Below, in pieces: positions 27,424-37,149 of a stretch of DNA of 64,000 nt (its first letter is position 1; each line of letters begins with the position of its first letter). This DNA is from Candidatus Dechloromonas phosphoritropha (GTDB lineage Bacteria; Pseudomonadota; Gammaproteobacteria; Burkholderiales; Rhodocyclaceae): assembly GCA_016722705.1 (NCBI GenBank), contig JADKGN010000005.1, forward strand, positions 434,001 to 498,000, read 5' to 3'. A program made the translations under genes and the position numbers. A model generated the notes under the pieces. The model saw only the letters and a program-made list of their open reading frames with translations, was not told the origin of the DNA and ran no database searches.

Positions 27424-28334
27424 ACGGCCACCAGGCGGCGACCGTCGACTGGCGGCGCCAGCAGGAGAAGAGTCATCTGCTGATCCTGAAGCTGATGGTC
27501 TGGATTTCGCTGACTTTCGGTCGCCGGATCGGGCGCGTCGTCCTCTACGGAATCGCCGCCTATTACGTGCTGTTCACCGCCGCCGCCCGGCGCGCCAGCC
27601 GCGCCTACCTTGGGCGCGCTCTCGGGCGCTGGGCCGAATGGTCGGATGGCTTCCGCCATGTCCTGAGCTTTGCCAGCACCATCCACGACCGCATCTACCT
27701 GCTTAACGACCGTTTCGACCTCTTCGACATCGAGGTGGTCGGCGCCGGGGCGCTGCTTGCCTCGCTTGAGAGGCAGCCCGGCGCGCTGCTGATCGGCGCC
27801 CATCTCGGCAGCTTCGAGGTGCTGCGCGCCGTCGGCCGGGGCAGGGCGGGGCTCAAGGTGGCGATGCTGATGTACGAGGAGAACGCGCGCAAGATCAACG
27901 CGACGCTGGCGGCGATCAACCCGGCGGCGACCGAGGACATCATTGCGCTCGGGCGCATGGACTCGATGCTGCAGGCCCGCGACAAACTGGATCAGGGCTA
28001 CGTGGTCGGCATGCTGGCCGACCGCGGTCTGGGTGGCGATGCCACGGTCGACTGCGAATTTCTCGGTGAAATGGCTCCGTTTCCGGTCGGGCCATGGCGC
28101 ATGGCGGCGATGTTGCGGCGGCCGGTGTTTTTCATGACCGGGCTCTACCTCGGTGGCAACCGCTACCGGATACACTTCGAGCCGCTGGCCGATTTCTCCG
28201 CGACGCCGCGCGCCGATGTCGCCGCCGCGATCGGCGCGGCGCAGCGGGACTACGCCGGGCGTCTGGGGCGCTACTGCCGGCTGGCGCCCTACAACTGGTT
28301 CAATTTCTTCGATTTCTGGCGGAAGGACCGATGA
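27420..28334 (+). CDS. LpxL/HtrB-like acyltransferase
   Basis: 304 aa. The acyltransferase HX4E motif is in ALLIGAHLGSFEVLRAV, and a hydrophobic N-terminal anchor precedes it (IGRVVLYGIAAYYVLF). The C-terminal RYCRLAPYNWFNFFDFW is common to lipid A acyltransferase relatives in aryl-polyene clusters. It probably transfers the finished polyene chain to its lipid or glycerol carrier at the inner membrane. Start is ATGA-coupled. Confidence 0.78.
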   Translation: MNGHQAATVDWRRQQEKSHLLILKLMVWISLTFGRRIGRVVLYGIAAYYVLFTAAARRASRAYLGRALGRWAEWSDGFRHVLSFASTIHDRIYLLNDRFDLFDIEVVGAGALLASLERQPGALLIGAHLGSFEVLRAVGRGRAGLKVAMLMYEENARKINATLAAINPAATEDIIALGRMDSMLQARDKLDQGYVVGMLADRGLGGDATVDCEFLGEMAPFPVGPWRMAAMLRRPVFFMTGLYLGGNRYRIHFEPLADFSATPRADVAAAIGAAQRDYAGRLGRYCRLAPYNWFNFFDFWRKDR

Positions 28335-28897
28335 GACGATTTTTCTGCTCCCTGCTGCTGGCCTTGCTGACCATGCCGGCGCTTGCCGCCTTCGATGTCG
28401 GCGAACTGATGGGCGAGCTTGCCAGACATCGGGGCGGCCGGGCGAAATTCGTCGAGAAGAAGACCATCTCACTGCTCGACAAGCCGCTGGTGTCCACCGG
28501 CGAAATGAGCTACAGCGCCCCTGGCCGCCTCGAAAAGCGCACGCTGACGCCGAAGCCGGAGACCCTGGTGCTTGACGGCGAGGTGCTGAGCATCGAGCGT
28601 GACAAGCAGAAACTGACCATCGATCTTGCCAGTCAGCCGGAGGCGCTTGCGTTTATCGACAGCATACGCGGGACGCTGACCGGCAACCGCGCGGCCCTGG
28701 AAAGGAATTATCTGCTGCACCTGGCCGGCACTCCCGAAAAGTGGACACTGACCCTGCTGCCGAGCGAACAGAAGATGGCGGCGCTCGTTCAGCGCATCAC
28801 GGTCAGCGGCAGCCGGGGCCGGGTGCGCAGCATCGAGTATCTGCAGGCCGACGGCGATCGTTCGCTGTTGACCATCGAACCGATCGAGTCGCGGTGA
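28331..28897 (+). CDS. LolA-like periplasmic lipid carrier
   Basis: 188 aa with a signal peptide (RRFFCSLLLALLTMPALAAF). The mature part (GELMGELARHRGGRAKFVEKK, PLVSTGEMSYSAPGRLEKRT, and a beta-rich remainder) resembles the LolA fold found in aryl-polyene clusters. It probably carries the polyene lipid across the periplasm. It ends with a GTGA overlap into the exporter gene, suggesting functional pairing. Confidence 0.78.
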   Translation: MRRFFCSLLLALLTMPALAAFDVGELMGELARHRGGRAKFVEKKTISLLDKPLVSTGEMSYSAPGRLEKRTLTPKPETLVLDGEVLSIERDKQKLTIDLASQPEALAFIDSIRGTLTGNRAALERNYLLHLAGTPEKWTLTLLPSEQKMAALVQRITVSGSRGRVRSIEYLQADGDRSLLTIEPIESR

Positions 28898-31233
28898 CCG
28901 GAGTCGCGCGGCGCTCCCTCCTGATCTGGCTGCTGGCGATGCTGGCCGGCGTGGCGATCGTCTGGAACAGCCGCTTCGTCGCCGACATGTCATTCTTCCT
29001 GCCGGCCCACCCGAGCGCCGGGCAGCAGGTGCTGGTCGACCAGATCAGGACGGGCGCCGTTTCCCGCCTGCTGATGCTCGCCGTCGCCGGTGGCGATGCG
29101 CGCCAGCGCGCCGGCCTGTCGCGCGACCTGCGGCGCCGGCTGGCCGCCATGCCCGAGTTCGTTTCGGTCCAGAACGGCGAAGCCGGCAACATCGATATCG
29201 ACCGTGACTTCCTGATCCGTCATCGCTACCTGCTCAGTCCGGCGGTGAGCCCGGAACGGTTTACGGTCGACGGCTTGCGTGCCGCCATCGCCAACAGCAT
29301 CGACCTCCTGGCGTCGCCGGCCGGACTGATGCTGAAGCCGTTGCTGGCGCGCGATCCGACCGGGGAATTGGTCGAATTGCTGGGCAGCCTGAATGCCGGC
29401 GCCCAGCCGCGCAGCGTTGAAGGGGTCTGGGGCTCACGCGATGGCGAGCGGGCAATGCTGCTGGTCCAGACCCGGGCGCTCGGCTCCGATACCGATGGCC
29501 AGGAAGCGGCGATCGCCGCCATCCGCAGGGAGTTTGCCGCCGCCGCCGGGGCAGCGGGCGTTCACGACGCCAGGCTGCAACTCTCCGGCCCCGGTCTCTT
29601 CGCGGTCAATTCGCGCGAGACGATCAGGAGTGACGTGACGCGCCTGTCGCTGATCAGCACGTTCGCCATCGTTGCTGTCCTGTTGTTCGTCTATCGCTCG
29701 CCGCGGCTGTTGCTGCTCGGCCTGCTGCCGGTCGCTTCCGGTGCGCTGGCTGGTATCGTGGCCGTCAGCCTGGCCTACGGCATGGTGTTCGGCATCACCA
29801 TCGGCTTCGGTTCGGCCCTGATCGGCGAGGCAGTCGATTACTCGATCTATTTCTTCGTGCAGTCCGGCCGCATCGGTGTCGCTGGCTGGCGCGAACGCTT
29901 CTGGCCGACGATCCGCCTCGGCGTGCTGACCTCCGTGTGCGGCTTCGGCGCGCTGGTCTTTTCGGGTTTCCCGGGACTCTCCCAGCTCGGCTTGTATTCC
30001 CTGAGCGGTGTGCTGACCGCCGCGCTGGTTACCCGCTTCGTCCTGCCGCAGCTCGCCGGGAACCGGACCCCGGCGCGCGATCTGGCTGGCCTTGGCAGAT
30101 CCGCGGCACGCGGCATCGACGCCCTGCGCGTCGGGCGCTGGCCGCTGCTGTTCCTCGCCGCGCTCGCCGCCGTACACCTGTTTACGCACCGCGACGTCAT
30201 GTGGCATTCGAGCATTTCGGCCCTGAGTTCGGTCAGTGCCGGCGAGTCGGCGGCTGACCAGGCCTTGCGCACCGACATCGCGGCCCCGGATTCGCGCTAC
30301 ATGGTCGTCGTCAGTGGCGCCGATCTGGATGGCGCGCTCGTGGCTGCCGAAAGGGCCGGGGAGAGGCTCGACCGCCTGGTCGCCAGCGGTGTCATCGGCG
30401 GCTACGACAGTCCGGCGCGTTTTCTGCCCAGCCTGGCGACCCAGAGGGCGCGTTGCGCCAGCCTGCCCGAGGCGGCGGAACTGCGTGCCCGCCTGCAGAC
30501 GGCACAGGCCGGGTCGCCACTGGCGGCCGGCAAGCTCGGCGCCTTCATCGACGATGTCGCCAGCGCCAGGGAACGGTGCGCGCTGAGCCGCGAGTCGTTG
30601 GCCGGCACCAGTCTGGCGCTCGCTGTCGACGCGCTGTTGCTGCAGCGCGCCGAAGGCTGGAGCGCTCTGCTGCCGCTGCATCCGCCGGTTGGCGATAAAC
30701 GCCCGGACATCGCCGGTGCGCCGGTGCGCGCCGCGCTGGCCGGGAGCGGCGCGCTGTTCATCGACATGAAAGGCGAACTCGACAAACTCTACAATGATTA
30801 CCTGCACGAAGCGATGCTGCTCTCCCTGGCCGGATTCGCCGCCATCGTCGCCCTGCTGGCCGTCACCCTGCGCTCGGCGAAGCGGCTTGCCGGCGTTCTG
30901 CTGCCGCTACTGCTGGCGGTCGTCCTGGTGATTGCGGGCCTGAGCGTCGGCGAACAACGGCTCCATCTGTTGCACCTGATCGGTATGCTGCTGATCGTCG
31001 CCGTCGGCTCCAATTACGCGCTGTTCTTCGACCGCGCCAAGGTTCGCGGCGCGATCGAACCGGAAACGCTGGCGTCGATGCTGATCGCCAACCTGACGAC
31101 GGCCATCGGCTTCGGCACCCTGGCGCTCTCCAAGGTCCCGGTGCTGCATGCGATCGGCGTCACCGTCGGACCGGGAGCGCTTCTCGCCCTGCTGCTGGCG
31201 GCCATTTTCGTTCCCCGGCCGGCGCCGCGATGA
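28894..31233 (+). CDS. MMPL/RND-family exporter of polyene lipid
   Basis: 779 aa from a GTG start (GTGA overlap). Two-fold RND topology: an N-terminal helix (LLIWLLAMLAGVAIVW), a first periplasmic loop, helices around IVAVLLFVYRSPRLLLLGLLPV and GIVAVSLAYGMVFGITIGFGSALIGEAVDYSIYFF, then a second loop and repeat (FAAIVALLAVTLRSAKRLAGVL, LIGMLLIVAVGSNYALFFDRA). The motifs GEAVDYSIYF and GSNYALFFD are in equivalent positions of the two halves. Probably exports the aryl-polyene lipid with the LolA-like carrier. Confidence 0.85.
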   Translation: MTGVARRSLLIWLLAMLAGVAIVWNSRFVADMSFFLPAHPSAGQQVLVDQIRTGAVSRLLMLAVAGGDARQRAGLSRDLRRRLAAMPEFVSVQNGEAGNIDIDRDFLIRHRYLLSPAVSPERFTVDGLRAAIANSIDLLASPAGLMLKPLLARDPTGELVELLGSLNAGAQPRSVEGVWGSRDGERAMLLVQTRALGSDTDGQEAAIAAIRREFAAAAGAAGVHDARLQLSGPGLFAVNSRETIRSDVTRLSLISTFAIVAVLLFVYRSPRLLLLGLLPVASGALAGIVAVSLAYGMVFGITIGFGSALIGEAVDYSIYFFVQSGRIGVAGWRERFWPTIRLGVLTSVCGFGALVFSGFPGLSQLGLYSLSGVLTAALVTRFVLPQLAGNRTPARDLAGLGRSAARGIDALRVGRWPLLFLAALAAVHLFTHRDVMWHSSISALSSVSAGESAADQALRTDIAAPDSRYMVVVSGADLDGALVAAERAGERLDRLVASGVIGGYDSPARFLPSLATQRARCASLPEAAELRARLQTAQAGSPLAAGKLGAFIDDVASARERCALSRESLAGTSLALAVDALLLQRAEGWSALLPLHPPVGDKRPDIAGAPVRAALAGSGALFIDMKGELDKLYNDYLHEAMLLSLAGFAAIVALLAVTLRSAKRLAGVLLPLLLAVVLVIAGLSVGEQRLHLLHLIGMLLIVAVGSNYALFFDRAKVRGAIEPETLASMLIANLTTAIGFGTLALSKVPVLHAIGVTVGPGALLALLLAAIFVPRPAPR

Positions 31234-31400
31234 AGCCTGCCGCGCGGACAGGACGGTATACTCGCGCGGCCCGCAATCTGGCGGCTCAGGGGGTTTTCCC
31301 GAGGCATCGCGACCGGTCGTTCCCGGCGGCCAAGACCGGGCGGCGTGGCTGGTTTTGTGGGAGAATTTTGCCGATCGCGGACCTCTCGCCAACTGAACCC

Positions 31401-32201
31401 ATGCCGCAGCCCTGGAAACCCTCGCCAGCCATTCAGATTTCGTTCGCCGCTCATGGCGCCGCCGCCGTTAGCCTGCTTGCCTTTCCCGGGTCGTGGCCGT
31501 GGGCGCTCGGCGCCGTCGCCGTAAACCAGTTGCTGCTTTCCGGCGCCGGCATGCTGCCGCGTTCCGCGCTCCTTGGCGCCAACCTGAACCGCTTGCCGGC
31601 GCTGGCGGCGGCGCGGCGCGAGATCGCGCTGACCATCGACGATGGGCCGGACCCCGAGGTGACCCCGCGTGTCCTCGACATTCTCGATGCGGCGGGAGCG
31701 CGGGCCAGCTTCTTCTGCATCGGCGCGCGCGCCCGGCAATACCCCCGCCTGTGTCGCGAGATTGTCGCGCGCGGCCATCGCGTCGAGAATCACGGTGACT
31801 CGCATTCCTGGCTGTTTGCCACCTTCGGCCGCACCCGGATGCGTGCCGACATCGCCGCCGCCCAGACCACGCTGAGCGATGTCACCGGCCAGGCGCCGCA
31901 GTTCTTCCGGCCGACGGCCGGCCTGCGCAATCCGCTGCTCGACCCGGTCCTGGCCAGTCTCGACCTGCGACTCGCCTCGTGGACACGCCGTCCCTACGAT
32001 ACGCGAGCCAGCGACGGGCGGCGGGTTCTCGAGCGCCTGACCGGTCGTCTCGGTCCCGGCGACATCCTGCTCCTGCACGACGGCAACGCCGGCCTGACCC
32101 CGGCCGGCGAGCCGCTCATCCTTGCCGTGCTGCCGCCGCTACTGGCTGCCGCCGCCGAAGCCCGTCTGTCGCCGGTCACGCTCGTGGCGGCCGGGCGATG
32201 A
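31401..32201 (+). CDS. Polysaccharide deacetylase (NodB homology)
   Basis: 266 aa from ATG 31401; an alternative start at 31230 overlapping the exporter stop would add residues unlike the family. The two hydrophobic N-terminal segments suggest a membrane-anchored or secreted enzyme. The NodB motifs are LTIDDGPDPEVTPRVLD (Asp pair) and HRVENHGDSHSW (His-His), with FRPTAGLRNP and LLLHDGN completing the site. A deacetylase of a saccharide attached to the polyene or of exopolysaccharide is inferred. Confidence 0.8.
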   Translation: MPQPWKPSPAIQISFAAHGAAAVSLLAFPGSWPWALGAVAVNQLLLSGAGMLPRSALLGANLNRLPALAAARREIALTIDDGPDPEVTPRVLDILDAAGARASFFCIGARARQYPRLCREIVARGHRVENHGDSHSWLFATFGRTRMRADIAAAQTTLSDVTGQAPQFFRPTAGLRNPLLDPVLASLDLRLASWTRRPYDTRASDGRRVLERLTGRLGPGDILLLHDGNAGLTPAGEPLILAVLPPLLAAAAEARLSPVTLVAAGR

Positions 32202-32920
32202 CGACGCGCTTCCAGCATGACCTGGTCGACGCCGCCAGTCTCCCATTCCGTGGCGGTGGTCGTTTCGCCTACCACTATGCGCGCGGCAAACTGTCCTCGG
32301 ACTGCATCTTCCGCGAAGTCCTGAAGCGTGGGATCTTTCCGCCGGAAGCCCGCTTTCTCGACCTCGGCTGCGGGCAGGGCAGCCTCTTCGCCTGGCTGCT
32401 GGCCGCCAGGAATTTCCATGCGCAAGGCCGCTGGCCGGGCGACTGGGCCATTCCGCCGAATCCACTCAGCCTGCGTGGCATCGAATTGATGGAGAAGGAC
32501 GTCGGTCGCGCGGCGCGCGCGTTCGGGGCCAATCATCCGCTCGTCAGCATCCGCCAAGGCGACATGTGCGAGGTCGATTTTGGCGAGGCCGATGTCGTCA
32601 CCATCCTGGATGCCCTTCACTACATCGACCACGCCCGGCAGGACGACCTGCTCGGGCGCATTCGCGCCGCGCTGCCCGGCGGCGGGCTGTTCCTCACCCG
32701 AGTCGGCGATGCCGGGGCAGGCCTGCCGTACCACATCTGCAACTGGCTCGATCATGCGGTCACCTTCGTCCGCGGCCATCGCCTGCCCAGGCTCCACGGC
32801 CGCCAGCTCGCGCAATGGATCGAACTGCTGAGGGCTCATGGCTTTGAGGTCGAGCCCATGCCGATGAGCCAAGGCAAGCCTTTTGCCAACATCATGCTTA
32901 TCTCGCGGGTGCCGGCATGA
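32198..32920 (+). CDS. SAM-dependent methyltransferase
   Basis: 240 aa. The SAM-binding motif I is ARFLDLGCGQGSLFAWLLA, followed by the acidic strand LRGIELMEKDVGRAARAF and motif GDMCEVDFGEADVVTILDALHYID. It may methylate the aryl head group, by analogy with xanthomonadin-like pigments. Overlaps neighbours by ATGA on both sides. Confidence 0.75.
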   Translation: MTTRFQHDLVDAASLPFRGGGRFAYHYARGKLSSDCIFREVLKRGIFPPEARFLDLGCGQGSLFAWLLAARNFHAQGRWPGDWAIPPNPLSLRGIELMEKDVGRAARAFGANHPLVSIRQGDMCEVDFGEADVVTILDALHYIDHARQDDLLGRIRAALPGGGLFLTRVGDAGAGLPYHICNWLDHAVTFVRGHRLPRLHGRQLAQWIELLRAHGFEVEPMPMSQGKPFANIMLISRVPA

Positions 32921-33477
32921 GCCCGGAGCGGGTCGACCTGGTGCTGCTTGCCGTCGGCACCCTCGCGCTGATCTGGTTGTCGCGCAAGTCACTGCGCCAC
33001 CCCGGTCGCCACGGCTTCTACCGTTTTTTTGTCTGGGAGGCGATCCTCGGCCTGATCGTGCTCAATCGCCAACCCTGGGGCGAACAGCCGACCTCGGTCC
33101 ATCAGAGCATTTCCTGGGGTCTTATGCTGGTCAGCATCTACCTGGTCACTCGCAGCTATCGGGCACTGTGTCGCCATGGTGCGGCCAGCGAGGCACGTAC
33201 CGATGGCACCCTGTACGCTTTCGAAAAGACGACGGCGCTGGTGACGTCCGGTATCTTCCGCCACATCCGCCACCCGATGTACGCCTCGTTGCTGGCGCTG
33301 ATCTGGGGCGCCTATTTCCAGGCGCCATCCTGGCCGGGTACCGCGCTCGCCGGTTTCGCGTCGCTGTTGCTGGTACTGACCGCCCGTGCCGACGAGAACG
33401 AATGCCTGGCCTATTTCGGCGCTCCCTACGCCGCCTATATGCGACGAACCCGCCGCTTCATACCTTACCTCTTCTGA
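32917..33477 (+). CDS. ICMT/phospholipid-methyltransferase-like membrane protein
   Basis: 186 aa with several hydrophobic segments (VDLVLLAVGTLALIWLS, GLMLVSIYLVT, GTALAGFASLLLVLTA). The C-terminal SGIFRHIRHPMYASLLALIWG and DENECLAYFGAPYAAYMRRTRRFIP are the conserved motifs of isoprenylcysteine carboxyl methyltransferase-like enzymes. In the same operon as another methyltransferase, so likely also modifies the polyene. Stop overlaps the following start by one base. Confidence 0.75.
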   Translation: MSPERVDLVLLAVGTLALIWLSRKSLRHPGRHGFYRFFVWEAILGLIVLNRQPWGEQPTSVHQSISWGLMLVSIYLVTRSYRALCRHGAASEARTDGTLYAFEKTTALVTSGIFRHIRHPMYASLLALIWGAYFQAPSWPGTALAGFASLLLVLTARADENECLAYFGAPYAAYMRRTRRFIPYLF

Positions 33478-34661
33478 TGTTCAGGCGAGCCAGGGCGGCC
33501 GTGTTGCTGCTGCCGGTTGCAATTCTCGCCGGCTGTGCGGGCACAGGCGAGCAGGCTCCGGCTGCCCGCCTGCCGCCCGATCTCGCGCAGCCGCTCGCCG
33601 GCGGTGTGGCGCCGGCCCGCCCGCAAGCACCCCCGACCGAAGGTGAGATCCGCGCCATGGTCACCCGGCTGATTCCGGCCACCACCAGGGACCGCGGCGG
33701 CTGGGCCGACGACCTGTATAGCGCCTTCGGCAGCCTCGGCCTGCCGCACGCGCCGCAGGTCTATTGCGCCGCCATCGCCATCATCGAGCAGGAATCGAGC
33801 TTTCAGGCCGACCCGGTGGTTCCCAACCTGCCCGACATCGTCTGGCGCGAACTGGAACAGCGCGGGGGGAAATACGGCATTCCCAGACTGCTGATATCCG
33901 CGGCGATGCTGAAGACCTCTCCGGACGGTCGCAGCTACAGCCAGCGCATCGCCATGCTCAAGACCGAGAAGCAGCTCAATGCGCTGTTCGAGGACATGAT
34001 TGCCGAACTGCCCGCCGGCAAGACGCTGTTCGCCGACTACAACCCGGTGCGCACGGGCGGCCCGATGCAGGTCAGCATTGCCTTCGCGGAGGAATTTGCC
34101 CGCGAAAGGGCCTATCCGTATCCAGTCAACCGCGGAATCCGCGACGAAGTATTCACCCGCCGCGGCGGCCTCTACTTCGGCAGCGCCATCCTGCTCGACT
34201 ACCCGGCGCCGTACGACGATGTCGTCTACCGCTTCGCCGACTTCAATGCCGGGCGCTACAGCAGCCGCAATGCCGCCTTTCAGGCTGCGCTCGTTAGAGT
34301 CGGCGGCAAGCCGATGGCGCTCGACGGCGACCTGCTGCGCTACAAGGGTGGCAAGCCGCTGGAGCAGCCGAGCGAGGTCGAGGCCGCATTGCAGGCGTTG
34401 TCCGGCAAGCTGCGCCTGAGTCCGCGCGAAATCCGCCGTGACCTGCTGCTCGAAAAGAGCGCCGCCTTCGGCCAGAGCCCGCTGTATTTGCGCCTTTTCG
34501 CCGTGGCCGACCAGGCCGCGGGCAGCAAGCTGCCGCGTCAGGCCATGCCGCAGATCGATCTGAAGAGTCCCAAGATCACCCGCAAACTGACCACCGAATG
34601 GTTTGCCCGGCGCGTCGAAGGGCGTTATCGCAATTGCCTGGCACGCGCCGGCAGCGGCTGA
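33477..34661 (+). CDS. DUF1615 lipoprotein
   Basis: 394 aa beginning with a lipoprotein signal (VLLLPVAILAGCAG, lipobox LAGC, Cys about 21). The remainder matches DUF1615: AAIAIIEQESSFQADPVVPNLPD, GPMQVSIAFAEE and GGLYFGSAILLDYPAPYDDVVYRFADFNAG RYSSRNA. It has an arrangement reminiscent of lytic transglycosylase folds (EQESSF). Function unknown; likely sits in the outer membrane. It lies between the two biosynthetic halves of the cluster. Confidence 0.8.
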   Translation: MFRRARAAVLLLPVAILAGCAGTGEQAPAARLPPDLAQPLAGGVAPARPQAPPTEGEIRAMVTRLIPATTRDRGGWADDLYSAFGSLGLPHAPQVYCAAIAIIEQESSFQADPVVPNLPDIVWRELEQRGGKYGIPRLLISAAMLKTSPDGRSYSQRIAMLKTEKQLNALFEDMIAELPAGKTLFADYNPVRTGGPMQVSIAFAEEFARERAYPYPVNRGIRDEVFTRRGGLYFGSAILLDYPAPYDDVVYRFADFNAGRYSSRNAAFQAALVRVGGKPMALDGDLLRYKGGKPLEQPSEVEAALQALSGKLRLSPREIRRDLLLEKSAAFGQSPLYLRLFAVADQAAGSKLPRQAMPQIDLKSPKITRKLTTEWFARRVEGRYRNCLARAGSG

Positions 34662-34715
34662 CGATGCGCCAATCCGTGCGGTTAAAATAGTCTTTTGACG
34701 AATTCGAGGCCCGCC
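34662..34715 (+). promoter_or_regulatory. Possible internal promoter before the second ketosynthase
   Basis: The short gap has a -10-like TTAAAAT (around 34682-34688). A GAGG site six bases before the GTG start (34716) serves as ribosome binding site. Co-transcription with the upstream genes is also possible. Confidence 0.35.
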
Positions 34716-35909
34716 GTGACCCCGTTGCTGATTTCCTGTTACACCGCCACCACCTGTCTCGGCCATGGTCGCGATGCGCTGCTGGCCGGGCTGCGCGAAG
34801 GGCGGAGCGGCCTCACGCCCTGCGCTTTCGAGACGGTGAAGCTGGAAACCTGGATTGGTGAGGTTGCCGCGGTCGACGCCGAAAAACTGGCCGATTCCCT
34901 CGCCCGTTACGACTGCCGCAACAACCGCCTGGCGCGGCTTGGGCTTGAAGCCGACGGTTTCGCCGACGAGGTCCGCGCGGCAATCGTCCGTTACGGCAGA
35001 ACCCGTGTCGGCGTCTTTCTCGGCACCAGCACCGCCGGCATCCTGCAGACCGAGCTGGCCTATCGCCGGCGCAATCCGGATACCGGCGCCTTGCCCGATG
35101 ATTTCTTCTACCGCACGACCCACAACTCGTTTTCGCTGGCCGAATTCGTGCGCGAGTATTTCGGGCTGGAAGGGCTGGCAATGGTTGTTTCCACCGCCTG
35201 TTCCTCGAGCGCCAAGGTGTTCGCCGTTGCCGTCCGCCAACTGGCCTGCGGCACCATCGACGCGGCGCTCGTCGGCGGCGTCGATTCCTTGTGCCTGACG
35301 ACGCTCTACGGCTTCGCCTCGCTGCAACTTACTTCAACGACACCGTGCCGTCCCTGCGATGCGGCCCGCGATGGCATTTCGATTGGCGAGGGCGCGGCCT
35401 TCGCGCTGCTCGAACGGGCGCCGGAAGCGCCGGCAGCCGGGACGCTGCTCCTGCTTGGCGCCGGCGAGTCGAGCGACGCTTATCACATGTCGTCACCTCA
35501 CCCAGAAGGCCTCGGTGCCCGCATGGCGATGGCGGCAGCCCTGCGTTCGGCCGGGCTGAACCCGGAGGACATCGACTACATCAATCTACATGGTACGGCC
35601 ACGCCTGCCAACGACGCTGCCGAAGGCAAGGCGGTCAACGCGCTGTTCGGCCATCGCGTACCGTGCAGTTCGACCAAGGGCGCCACCGGGCATACCCTGG
35701 GCGCCGCCGGCGCCGTCGAAGCCGTCGTCTGCGCGCTGGCCCTGAGCAACGACCTGCTGCCCGGGTGCACGAATACCGAAACGCCCGACCCGGACATCCC
35801 TCTCGCCTGTTTTCTGAAATCCCGGCCCGGCAGGTTGCGCCATGCGTTAAGCAATTCCTTCGGCTTTGGCGGCAGCAACTGCAGCCTGATTCTCGGAGTC
35901 ACGCGATGA
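34716..35909 (+). CDS. Beta-ketoacyl-ACP synthase (ApeO-like)
   Basis: 397 aa from GTG 34716. The triad is intact: GLAMVVSTACSSSAKVFAVA (Cys), NLHGTATPANDAAE (His), KGATGHTLGAAGAVE (His). The end NSFGFGGSNCSLIL is typical. It pairs with the following incomplete ketosynthase gene, with which it overlaps by ATGA, as ApeO does with the ApeC-like chain-length factor in aryl-polyene clusters. Confidence 0.88.
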   Translation: MTPLLISCYTATTCLGHGRDALLAGLREGRSGLTPCAFETVKLETWIGEVAAVDAEKLADSLARYDCRNNRLARLGLEADGFADEVRAAIVRYGRTRVGVFLGTSTAGILQTELAYRRRNPDTGALPDDFFYRTTHNSFSLAEFVREYFGLEGLAMVVSTACSSSAKVFAVAVRQLACGTIDAALVGGVDSLCLTTLYGFASLQLTSTTPCRPCDAARDGISIGEGAAFALLERAPEAPAAGTLLLLGAGESSDAYHMSSPHPEGLGARMAMAAALRSAGLNPEDIDYINLHGTATPANDAAEGKAVNALFGHRVPCSSTKGATGHTLGAAGAVEAVVCALALSNDLLPGCTNTETPDPDIPLACFLKSRPGRLRHALSNSFGFGGSNCSLILGVTR

Positions 35910-36709
35910 CGCCAACGCCGCTCGCCGCCTGGATCGAAGGCATCGGCTTTCTCGCCCCCGGTCTTGCGGACTGGCCGTCGGCCCGAGCGGTGCTGCGTGG
36001 CGAACAGCGCTACTCACCGGCCCCCTCGGCGCTCCCGCCGCCCGCCATCCTGCCGCCAGCGGAGCGCCGGCGGGCCAGCCGCATCGTCAGACTCACCCTT
36101 GCCATCGGGCTGGAAGCCGCCGCCCACGCCGGAGCCGATGCCAGCACGCTGGCGACTGTGTTTGCCTCTTCCGGCGCCGACGGCCATAATTGCCACGCCC
36201 TGTGCGAGCAACTGGCCAGTGATGACCGCCAGGTTTCGCCTACCCGCTTCCACAATTCCGTGCACAATGCCGCTGCCGGCTACTGGGGCATCGCCACCGG
36301 GTCCATGGCGCCGTGCCAGGTCCTCTGCGCCTTCGACGCCAGCTTCGGCGCCGGTCTGCTCGACGCGCTCGGCCAGGTGGTTGTGGACGGGCAGCCAACA
36401 CTGCTGATCGCCTACGACAGCGAATATCCGGAGCCGCTGCATGGCAAACGTAAGATATCCGATTGCGGCGGCGTCGCGCTGCTGCTGACGCCGGCAAGAA
36501 CCCGACGCTCGCTGGTGCGGATTACCGTGACGGCGACCACCGAGCCTGCTCAAGCCCTCGCTGATGCCGAGCTCGAAGGCCTGCGCCAGAACATTCCGGC
36601 AATGCGCAGCCTGCCCTTGCTGGCGAATCTGGCCCGGGGCGAGCCGGGGCAGGTCCGTCTCGACTACCTGGCGCCCATGCAACTGAACGTCACTCTCCAG
36701 CAATGCTAG
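35906..36709 (+). CDS. Ketosynthase-like chain-length factor
   Basis: 267 aa, only the N-terminal half of a ketosynthase fold. The active-site Cys position is replaced (LCAFDASFGAGLLDALG), and the region TRFHNSVHNAAAGYWGIAT is characteristic of the beta-ketoacyl synthase chain-length-factor family. It forms heterodimers with the upstream ketosynthase and probably fixes polyene length. It lacks the catalytic His residues. Confidence 0.8.
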   Translation: MTPTPLAAWIEGIGFLAPGLADWPSARAVLRGEQRYSPAPSALPPPAILPPAERRRASRIVRLTLAIGLEAAAHAGADASTLATVFASSGADGHNCHALCEQLASDDRQVSPTRFHNSVHNAAAGYWGIATGSMAPCQVLCAFDASFGAGLLDALGQVVVDGQPTLLIAYDSEYPEPLHGKRKISDCGGVALLLTPARTRRSLVRITVTATTEPAQALADAELEGLRQNIPAMRSLPLLANLARGEPGQVRLDYLAPMQLNVTLQQC

Positions 36710-37149
36710 ACCGCGCCGCCATCGCCGCCCGTATCCCGCACCAGGGCGACATGTGCCTGCTCGCTGCCGTGGTCGACTGGTCGCGGGACCTCATTTCGTG
36801 CCGCGCCGTCAGCCATGCCGATCCGGCCAACCCGTTGCGCGCCGAAGGACGTCTTGGTGCCGCCATCGGCATCGAATATGCCGCCCAGGCAATGGCGCTG
36901 CATGGCTCGTTGCTGGCGAGGGACGATGGGCCGCGCCAGGGCTACCTGACCAGCGTGCGCAGCGTCCACCTGCATGTCGCGCGTCTTGACGACCTGCCGG
37001 GCGAACTCGATGTTCGGGCCGAACGTCTTTCCGGCGACGCCGACCACATCCTCTACCGGTTCTCGGTCAGTCACGCCGGGGATTGCCTGGTCGAGGGTCG
37101 CGCCGCCGTCGTGCTTGACACTGGCTCGCCACGGGAAGCGCGGTCGTGA
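36703..37149 (+). CDS. Hot-dog dehydratase (ApeP-like)
   Basis: 148 aa. Start IPHQGDMCLLAAVVDW resembles the FabZ/ApeP motif with conserved His and Met, followed by EGRLGAAIGIEYAAQAMALHGSL, the family hallmark. It likely dehydrates 3-hydroxyacyl intermediates in the polyene cycle. Overlaps the ketosynthase-like gene upstream and the reductase gene downstream. Confidence 0.8.
   Translation: MLDRAAIAARIPHQGDMCLLAAVVDWSRDLISCRAVSHADPANPLRAEGRLGAAIGIEYAAQAMALHGSLLARDDGPRQGYLTSVRSVHLHVARLDDLPGELDVRAERLSGDADHILYRFSVSHAGDCLVEGRAAVVLDTGSPREARS

Noticed and set aside
26016..28472. 818-codon minus-strand frame
   Set aside because: Antisense to AMP-ligase, dehydratase and acyltransferase genes with clear motifs; no protein family visible.
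33465..35327. 620-codon minus-strand frame
   Set aside because: Antisense to the DUF1615 lipoprotein and ketosynthase, whose motifs are intact.
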